39,165 nt of DNA from NCBI RefSeq assembly GCF_029240175.1, contig NZ_JARBTM010000033.1:1-39165 (forward strand), given 5' to 3'. The DNA comes from Anaerosolibacter sp. Lineage in GTDB: Bacteria; Bacillota; Clostridia; Peptostreptococcales; Thermotaleaceae. The position numbers and the translations under genes were made by a program. Shown one piece after another: positions 18,269-25,900 of this stretch (positions are counted from its first letter, which is position 1; every line of letters begins with the position of its first letter). The notes beneath the pieces are model-generated. The model was not told the origin of the DNA and made no database searches. It saw only the letters and a list, made by a program, of their open reading frames with translations.

Positions 18269-20620
18269 ATGGATAAAAGAAATGAAATAAAAATATCTGT
18301 TCGTAATCTCATAGAGTTTGTGCTCCGCAGCGGTGACTTGGATTCCCGCTTTATGGGAAGCAGCCGTGCCGTGGAGGGCACCAAAGCCCATCATAAGGTG
18401 CAAAAATCCTATGGAGAAAACTATACCCCGGAAGTAACCCTTCGTTATTCGGTTCCATACCAGGATCTTTCCCTTACCGTAGAGGGGCGGGCTGATGGTA
18501 TTCTTCAAGAGGATGGTCGGACCATCGTCGATGAAATCAAAAGTACGACCCAGTCCCTGGATCTTATTGATGAAGCCTATAACCACCTCCACTGGGGTCA
18601 AGCCAAATGCTATGCATTCATCTATGGCCAAGAACATGGTTTTACTGAGATCGATGTGCAGCTTACTTACTACCAGTTGGATACGGAAGAAGTTAAATAT
18701 ATTAGAAAAACCTACTCTCTCCAAGCGTTAAAGCAGTTCTTCGATGATTTGGTTGCTCAATATTTTACTTGGGCCAGCTTTACCCATGATTGGCAAATCA
18801 AAAGGGATGCATCTATCCAAGCCCTTATATTTCCCTTCGAAACCTATCGAAAGGGTCAGCGGAATTTTGCCAAAGCCGTATATCGTACGGTGGTAGATGG
18901 CAAGAAACTTTTTGCCCAGGCCCCCACAGGCATCGGTAAAACCATATCTACCCTTTTCCCTACCATCAAGGCTCTAGGGGAAGGCCATACCGCTAAAATC
19001 TTTTACCTTACAGCCAAAACCATAACCCGTCAAGTGGCAGAAGAAGCCTTTCTAAAAATGCATGATCAGGGACTTCTTTTCAAATCTGTTACCTTGACCG
19101 CTAAGGATAAGATTTGTTTCTTAGAGGAGGCTGCCTGTAATCCTGAACAGTGCGAATACGCCCGAGGCCATTTTGATCGGGTTAACGACGCCCTAAGGGC
19201 CATCCTGAATCATGAGGATCTTCTTACCCGGGAAAAAATCGAATATTATGCAAAGGAGTACCATATATGCCCCTTTGAATTTTCACTGGATCTAACCCTG
19301 TGGGCCGATGCTGTTGTATGTGATTATAATTATGCCTTTGATCCAAGGGTATATCTTAAGCGTTTTTTTGCGGAGGAGGGGGGAGATTATACATTTTTGG
19401 TAGATGAAGCCCATAATCTGGTAGATCGGGCGCGAGAGATGTTTTCTGCCCAACTATATAAGCGGCCCTTCTTAGAATTAAAGAGGGTTTTCCAAACAAA
19501 GGTCCCTGTCATTGCGAAGGCCTTGCATCAACTTAACAAGAGCATGCTTGTGTATAAAAAGCATCTAGAGGAAGAAAATCAGCCCATTCACAAGGACAAT
19601 CCAAAAGATTTGTATCCTCCTTTGCACAAGTTTCTAAAGGAGGCCGAAGAATGGCTGACCAAAAATGAAAGCCAAGAAGGCTATGAAGAGCTGCTGGAGC
19701 TGTATTTTTCCTGCCATACGTTCCTACGAATCGCAGAATTTTATGATGAGCGCTATGTTACCTATATAGAAAAGGAACAAAAGGACATTAAGGTTAAGCT
19801 ATTCTGCCTTGATCCATCCCAGCTCCTGCGAGATGCCCTCCGCCGAGGTAGGTCAGCTATATTGTTTTCTGCTACCCTTACACCATTGCCCTATTTCAGA
19901 GAAATTCTTGGCGGTGATGAAGAGGACAAGCTGTTAAGACTTCCATCCCCCTTCGAGAGAAAAAATCTCTGTCTATCCATTGCCGATCGCATTTCTACGA
20001 AATATAAAGATCGGGAGGATAGCTATGAACGGATTGCAGACTATATATATTTTACTACCCAACAAAACCATGGTAATTATTTTTCATTTTTTCCTTCCTA
20101 TCAATATATGGATAAGGTGTATCAGCGATTTATTGAAAAATACCCTGAGGTTAAGACTTTGCTTCAAGGGACCTCCATGGTGGAGGAAGAGCGAGAGCAG
20201 TTTTTATTGCAGTTTCAATCGGATAATCAGGAGAGCCTTGTGGCCTTTGCCGTCCTCGGAGGTATTTTCTCAGAAGGAATCGATTTGGTGGGGGATCGTT
20301 TGGTCGGTGCCGTCATCATCGGCGTAGGCCTTCCCCAAATCTGCCTAGAGCGGGATATTATCATGAATTATTTCCAGGGGAAGAATCATCTTGGTTATGA
20401 ATATGCCTATATGTATCCAGGCATGAACAAAGTACTCCAAGCCGCTGGCAGAGTCATTCGATCTGAAAGAGATCAGGGAATTGTCCTGCTTATCGATGAG
20501 CGCTTTCGCCATAAGCGCTATCAAAACTTGTTCCCCCTAGAATGGTCAAACCCTAGCTTTGTCCATGACCTAAAAGAGCTTAATAACACCTTGGAATCCT
20601 TTTGGGATTGCGAGAAATAA
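18269..20620 (+). CDS. Cas4-like nuclease fused to XPD/DinG-type Fe-S helicase
   Basis: A 783-residue two-part enzyme. Residues 1-180 form a PD-(D/E)XK nuclease of the Cas4/AddB type: D76 in GRADGI, E89-I-K91 in VDEIKS, and Q111-xxx-Y115 (QAKCY). Residues 190-783 are a superfamily 2 helicase of the XPD/DinG group: Walker A APTGIGKT (218-225), four cysteines C283, C290, C295 and C334 placed like the XPD iron-sulfur cluster, DEAH (379-382), and the C-terminal motifs LFSATLTPL, GGIFSEGIDL and QAAGRVIRSERD. A 5'-3' DNA helicase with an attached nuclease is expected, probably for repair. The start at 18269 lacks a strong ribosome site. The gene stands alone, convergent with the next operon. Confidence 0.9.
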   Translation: MDKRNEIKISVRNLIEFVLRSGDLDSRFMGSSRAVEGTKAHHKVQKSYGENYTPEVTLRYSVPYQDLSLTVEGRADGILQEDGRTIVDEIKSTTQSLDLIDEAYNHLHWGQAKCYAFIYGQEHGFTEIDVQLTYYQLDTEEVKYIRKTYSLQALKQFFDDLVAQYFTWASFTHDWQIKRDASIQALIFPFETYRKGQRNFAKAVYRTVVDGKKLFAQAPTGIGKTISTLFPTIKALGEGHTAKIFYLTAKTITRQVAEEAFLKMHDQGLLFKSVTLTAKDKICFLEEAACNPEQCEYARGHFDRVNDALRAILNHEDLLTREKIEYYAKEYHICPFEFSLDLTLWADAVVCDYNYAFDPRVYLKRFFAEEGGDYTFLVDEAHNLVDRAREMFSAQLYKRPFLELKRVFQTKVPVIAKALHQLNKSMLVYKKHLEEENQPIHKDNPKDLYPPLHKFLKEAEEWLTKNESQEGYEELLELYFSCHTFLRIAEFYDERYVTYIEKEQKDIKVKLFCLDPSQLLRDALRRGRSAILFSATLTPLPYFREILGGDEEDKLLRLPSPFERKNLCLSIADRISTKYKDREDSYERIADYIYFTTQQNHGNYFSFFPSYQYMDKVYQRFIEKYPEVKTLLQGTSMVEEEREQFLLQFQSDNQESLVAFAVLGGIFSEGIDLVGDRLVGAVIIGVGLPQICLERDIIMNYFQGKNHLGYEYAYMYPGMNKVLQAAGRVIRSERDQGIVLLIDERFRHKRYQNLFPLEWSNPSFVHDLKELNNTLESFWDCEK

Positions 20621-20664
20621 ATAAACAGGTATCAACAACTTTGTTGATACCTGTTTATTTATTT
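20615..20664. terminator. Bidirectional terminator between convergent genes
   Basis: Two perfect 24-base arms (20615-20638, 20641-20664) separated by CT. The left arm contains the helicase stop codon and the right arm ends directly before the stop of the opposing flavoprotein gene, so it serves both strands. Confidence 0.85.
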
Positions 20665-21714
20665 CTATGCTTTGATCTCCCCCAATAGGTTTTCAGCAAA
20701 GGCTTTTGCCTTCTCCTGAATTCCCGGTACCCGTTGGATTTCTCCTGGATCATTGGCAGTAGCCATCAAGGCAAAATACGGGGGAATACGAAAGCTTTTA
20801 TTTACACTCAGGGCACTGATCAGCTGTTTTGCCACCGAATCACTGCCCGAATTCCCTGATACAATGACAGAGAATATGCTTTTATCATAAAGCTTTGTTC
20901 TTCTGTAAAGCACCGTCATTCGATTGATCACCGCAGTGAGCTTTGCAGAAACTGCGTCATTATAATTGGGACAAATCCATACCACTGCATCTGCCTTTTC
21001 GATGGCAGGTAGAATTTCCTGTACAATGGCCCCTCCATAAAAACAGGAGTTTCTCTTACTAAAGTGCTTACAGGTGGTATAAGAGCACCCCTTACAATCC
21101 ACAATGGTTCCATTCTCTACATGGAGCTCTTGAATATCTTGGCCCTCAAGATATTCCTTTACCATATTCCAAAGATCTAGGGTATTAGAGGTGTTGTGGG
21201 CACTGGCATGGAGTACCACAATTTTAGGCCTCTCAATTTTAAGAGGATGGTCCTCCATCAATGCTTTTCCCAACCTGCCACATAGCTCTAAGCATACCTC
21301 TTCTAATGACTTGTGAAGGGTTTTCTGCCAAGTTCGGAGATTGGCTAGGTTTCCTGTGGCCTCCACCAAGGGATGACCCTGAAAGCGACATCCCAATTGA
21401 TTGGCAGTAAAGATCACATTCTGTGCCACGCTTCGTGTAAAAAGCTCCTGTTCACAATGAACCATCACTACTCCTTGGGCACCTAAAAGGGCATCCATTC
21501 CCCGATCCCACAGGACTGACAGAATTTCAAAAAGAGCGATATTATAACCTGCACCATTTAACTCAATGGCAAAAATAATCTTTTCGTTTCTCAAATCGGG
21601 TATCTCTTTGGCATCTCGAATCATAATGGTTTCAGTGCCTTCCGTGGCTGCTCCAACCATCTTCTGTAGAAAATCTGATCCTCCCCCCGGTATAATGACA
21701 TAGGCCGTACTCAT
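20665..21714 (-). CDS. Iron-sulfur-flavoprotein-like NADPH-dependent FMN reductase fold protein
   Basis: A 349-residue protein, third in the operon. The C-terminal half (about 162-345) resembles the flavodoxin-like NADPH-dependent FMN reductase/iron-sulfur flavoprotein family: a first strand and phosphate loop (KIVVLHASAHNTSNTLDL), four clustered cysteines C207, C210, C215 and C224 that could hold an Fe-S cluster, and the AVVWICPNYNDAVSAKL segment that normally contacts flavin. Residues 1-150 match nothing I recognise, though the VIIPGGGSDF start looks like another nucleotide-binding strand-loop. Its ATG overlaps the upstream stop as ATGA, so it is translationally coupled. Substrate unknown; a redox partner of the two upstream proteins is an inference. 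Confidence 0.75.
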   Translation of the reverse strand: MSTAYVIIPGGGSDFLQKMVGAATEGTETIMIRDAKEIPDLRNEKIIFAIELNGAGYNIALFEILSVLWDRGMDALLGAQGVVMVHCEQELFTRSVAQNVIFTANQLGCRFQGHPLVEATGNLANLRTWQKTLHKSLEEVCLELCGRLGKALMEDHPLKIERPKIVVLHASAHNTSNTLDLWNMVKEYLEGQDIQELHVENGTIVDCKGCSYTTCKHFSKRNSCFYGGAIVQEILPAIEKADAVVWICPNYNDAVSAKLTAVINRMTVLYRRTKLYDKSIFSVIVSGNSGSDSVAKQLISALSVNKSFRIPPYFALMATANDPGEIQRVPGIQEKAKAFAENLLGEIKA

Positions 21715-22958
21715 AGGATTTCCTCCAGCCGATCATAGGTATCCTGGAGCCTTTCTACCAAAACTTCAGGTAATGACAGCCGTTCTATTTCCGTTCCTCC
21801 AGGGGTAAGCCGATTTCTGACACCCATATAAATTCCCCCCATGAAAGTGGCACTGTAATGCCATTCTCCTTTTATGGTGGAGATGATAGACAAGCTTCCC
21901 GACGATAGCGCCGGTGCAATATAGGGTTTAAACCCCGTTTCTCTTACCTCAAGATTGGCGTTTCTTGCCTTTACCGTGAGATAAAGGGACAAATCCTCAC
22001 TGTAATTTTTGATGCTGTCGGCGATGACTAGATCTTTACCATGGGGTCCGTAAGCACGACCTTCTTGGATATAGTGACTGGTCTCTGGACTCAGCCCTGC
22101 GTAGAAGGCAGCTCTGGCATGCATAACACCCAAGCCATAGCCCCGAATTTGTTCTGGGGCTAAGCCTTTATAATCCAATTCCCCAGTCTCTGGATCTGTA
22201 TTGCTGTCTATGAAAACGGATTTACATAGGGGATCTACCGGGTCTGATACCACTGCAAAAATCCCCTGAAAGTCTCTTTCTCTGGCCATCTTTACATAGG
22301 GCTTCATCATTTCTCGATTGCCTTCAAACTGGATCATCCTTACATCCCGGGCATCCTCACCCACAGCTGGTACGCCCGTGCTGGCACAAAATACAAACAT
22401 ATCACAGTCAAAGAGCTTCTCCTTTGGGATACCCACAATAGGAGGAAAACTCATGGCTGCATTCGCAGACAGAATCTGATTGGCTTCATATTCCCACCGC
22501 TTCACTTTCTCTTCCCGACGGTCATAAATACCCACCTCAGAAATACAATCTCCCCCAAGGAGTCTCAATCCTGTGATAAGGGTTCCTCCCACATCTCCTA
22601 GACCAAAGAGATGTACCCGCCATTTTTTCTTGGATTTTTGTTTTAATACAGACTGCCAGGTGGGATAGCTTTTGTTTACTGCAGTGACCTTCCCTGCCTT
22701 TATCTTATCTAACAGCCATTTTGGCACCTCTTCTTCAAAGCCGTCTTGATATTGAAGCAAATGGATGCCTTCTCCTTCTAAAAACATCAAGGATGGATCT
22801 GAAATACAAAAACTTCTTCTCCACTGGCCGGGGGTTCCCCCCATCAAATAATAGATCCTACCTTGATGATGAATAACCCTTTCCTCCAGTATCCTTTGGT
22901 ACGCTAAATCTTGAGAATGGGAAATAAGGATACTCTCTCCCAATTGGTAATAATACAT
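21711..22958 (-). CDS. Divergent lactate/malate dehydrogenase-like protein with N-terminal extension
   Basis: A 415-residue protein, second in the operon. Residues 1-110 are unrecognised. From 113 a Rossmann fold begins with the nucleotide loop HLFGLGDVGG (116-125), followed by IYDRREEK where an acidic residue would hold the NAD ribose. Three spaced motifs recall the LDH/MDH active site: VSDPVDPL (237-244, like NPVD with the catalytic aspartate), IRGYGLGVMHARAAF (271-285, like the segment before the substrate arginine) and GPHG (304-307, like GEHG with the catalytic histidine H306). An NAD(P)-dependent 2-hydroxyacid-type dehydrogenase is likely, substrate unknown. It starts 12 nt after the 1633-aa gene and overlaps the next by 4 nt. 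Confidence 0.7.
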   Translation of the reverse strand: MYYYQLGESILISHSQDLAYQRILEERVIHHQGRIYYLMGGTPGQWRRSFCISDPSLMFLEGEGIHLLQYQDGFEEEVPKWLLDKIKAGKVTAVNKSYPTWQSVLKQKSKKKWRVHLFGLGDVGGTLITGLRLLGGDCISEVGIYDRREEKVKRWEYEANQILSANAAMSFPPIVGIPKEKLFDCDMFVFCASTGVPAVGEDARDVRMIQFEGNREMMKPYVKMARERDFQGIFAVVSDPVDPLCKSVFIDSNTDPETGELDYKGLAPEQIRGYGLGVMHARAAFYAGLSPETSHYIQEGRAYGPHGKDLVIADSIKNYSEDLSLYLTVKARNANLEVRETGFKPYIAPALSSGSLSIISTIKGEWHYSATFMGGIYMGVRNRLTPGGTEIERLSLPEVLVERLQDTYDRLEEIL

Positions 22959-22970
22959 TTGTCATTCCCC

Positions 22971-25900
22971 CTACTCTACACACATTCTCTTCAAACGCTG
23001 CAAATGTTCTATATCATTTTTCAAATAATGGGATGGATGCAAATTGATATCATACTGCACATCCATACCATGATCAGGATACCTAGGTGATACAAATACT
23101 TCCCCTAAATGGGCCAAGGTAAATTTCCGCTCATGAACCCTTTGATATTCTACCTCGATGGTGGTTATAATATCCATGGCATTTTCCAAGCAAACCTCGG
23201 ACAAATGATAGACTGCCTCTCTAGATGTTTCCTTGATAAAGCCAGGATAGGTGTAGGGAAGAATAAAGTTCACAGAAGGAATCAGGTTTCGTTCTGGATA
23301 ATATCCTCTCCATAGCGTATCGCCGCCGACAAAGGGGTACAAAAGACTCTCGTTAAACCAAACTCGCAGCCTTGGAATATAATAAGCACAGTCCACCTCT
23401 CGATTCTGCATATCCATCAGTTCTTTTCCTCGGTCAGACAAAACCCCTACCAATACCTTTTCTACAGAAACATTTTCATTTCTCAGCAGAGGGTCTAAGG
23501 CCTTGAGTCGATGGCCTTGCACCAATATATCATCTACGATAATTACTGGCCTGTCGAAGGACTGCAACATCCGAACCTGATTTTCTAAGTTCAGATAATA
23601 AGGATAGGCACCCGTCCTATACCTCTTCATATCCGTTCCAAATTGGCGGTCAGTATGAAGGGACTTAGTCACGGTATTGGGTACCATAGAGCCATGGAGC
23701 ATCATTCCAAAGGCAACACACATCATAGGCCCTAGGGTTCTGGGTACCAAAGGTGTTGTGGGTACCCCATTGATATCACATACCTTTTTAATAAGATTCT
23801 CATTCATCATGGCTCGGTCAAAGGCTAGTACCAAATGCCCAGGGTACAGCTTTACAATAGCCTCCTGAAGCCTTCTTCTTGAGCGAACGATTGCCTTCTT
23901 CACTTCTTCACTGCTTCTAAAGGGTTCCTTGATGATGGATTCCACTTCCAATCCCAAGGTACAAGGAGTTGTCATATCCACCGCCAAGACGGTATGGGTT
24001 TCATCGTTTAAGGATATGAATCCCTGCAGCACCAAGGTGTCATATAGGTTTTGAGACACATATTTATCAATGGTATTTTTGAAAACCGCATAGGTATAAT
24101 CTTTGGCTAGATTATAGGCTAGGGTTTCGGTGAGAAGCACCTGATCTAGATTTTCAAATTTTTCTTGGTCCCCTGCAAAGATACCGTCGATAACCAATAT
24201 TCTGCCAATGGCATTTCTGCGAATATAGCGGGAAATCTCTTCATCCTTAAATTCTTTATACAGCATACTGGAGCGTACCCAGTGAAAAGCTGCAAATCCA
24301 AGGATTTTGCCACTAATGTCCGTACTACGGAGAAGCAGCAGCTTTGGACTTAATTTCTCAGACAACTCATAAAAGCGCTGAAAAGACTCTTTCGGGTTTT
24401 GGCAAAACTGCTCCGACAATTCCTTAAATAATGCGGGTGTAAAATCCTCTACCTCTACAATTTCCACGGCAACAGACTTTACCTCCATAAGGGTTTTGTA
24501 CTGGGGCTCCCGTCTATACAAGCCCTTTGCATAAATGTACTTTTGTACCAAGGGATCCATGAGATTGGACGTATCTTTGTTTTCATCGATATAGTTACGA
24601 ATCTGGGTCGAGCTTATATCTTCATACTGCTGGGGTAGAGACAGGCGTATCACCCCAGCAGAAATACGATTTAGGGCTTCTTCCATATTTTGTTCCCCGT
24701 CCATCCCTATGCCATTAACACGCTCAAATAAGATATGGGGGAAGGTATGAATCGAGTGTTCTCTTTGTACTTCCCTATATGCTGATGCATTTAATACGAC
24801 ATCACTGCCTACCACCACATGGACGTTTGACCCAGGGAAGTTTTCTCTCAGCCCTTCCAAGTCCTTGGGATTTGCAATATTTGTAGGCAAATCCTCTGGA
24901 TATAAGTAAATACCCAGCTCATTGGCTACCGACATCTTGATGATATTTCTTCTGATAAGATTGGCCTGGGTTCGCTTAGACCAGGAGAATTCATCTACAG
25001 CCAAATATACCTCATAGCCTAAGTCTCGAATCGCTTTGGCAATTTCCTTATGACTTAAGGTAAAGGGATCAAAGGTTCCTGGAAAAAATGCAACCTTGCC
25101 TTGGCTTTGCACCTGAACCTCACCACGATAAAACTTACAATCTGAAATAAACCGATAGATGTGGTTAAGCCCCGCAGAGCTGTTCAAAAATGCCAGCTCC
25201 TTATCCTCCATGTTATCAGAAAGCAGCGTAAGGATTTTTTTCGCTGTAAGCTGGAATATATGATACTTTTCTTCTAGCCCTAACTGGTTAGAACCGAAGA
25301 TTCCCTTTCCGATGACCCGGAAAGCCACCTGCTTTGTCTGCTCTTTATAGTTGGCCATGCCATTCAACAAAATCCCCAGCATGCGAATCAATCGATTTGT
25401 ATAGGCTCCTTCCTCCTCTTGGAAAAGCTCCCTATACTTTGGATAGTGTTCAATGGCAATACCAATGGTCTGCAACAGCAGAGAATTGATTTGAGAGCTT
25501 GAAATCTTCACCTTATCCATTAAATCATCAATAATCTCATCTAGCTCCACTGGCTGTAAATAAAGAATCCATCTTCCCAGATAATTAGGAATATGCTTCG
25601 TGAACTGATATCCCTCAATCTCAAGGGCCCTCAGCATCTCTATGGCTATATCATTTTTCTGTTCGAAAGAAAGAAAGGGTGCAATACCAATCAAAGCTTC
25701 CCCTGCCCGCTTTCTCACACTTTGGCTGGCACTCACCTTAATTAGGTTACAATAATGCATCGCCGTATGCAGACCCGAGTTCCTTTGGTGATCTAGGGTA
25801 TAATCCAAAATGAATTCCACCTGGGCCTTTTTGATGGTCCAGTGGGTAGCAGTCTTTAGATTGCTCAAGAAAAGATCCGATGTTCTCCCTAGATCTTCTT

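Noticed and set aside
18209-18724. A 171-codon minus-strand frame over the helicase gene start
   Set aside because: It opposes the conserved PD-(D/E)XK nuclease coding sequence; no recognisable protein.
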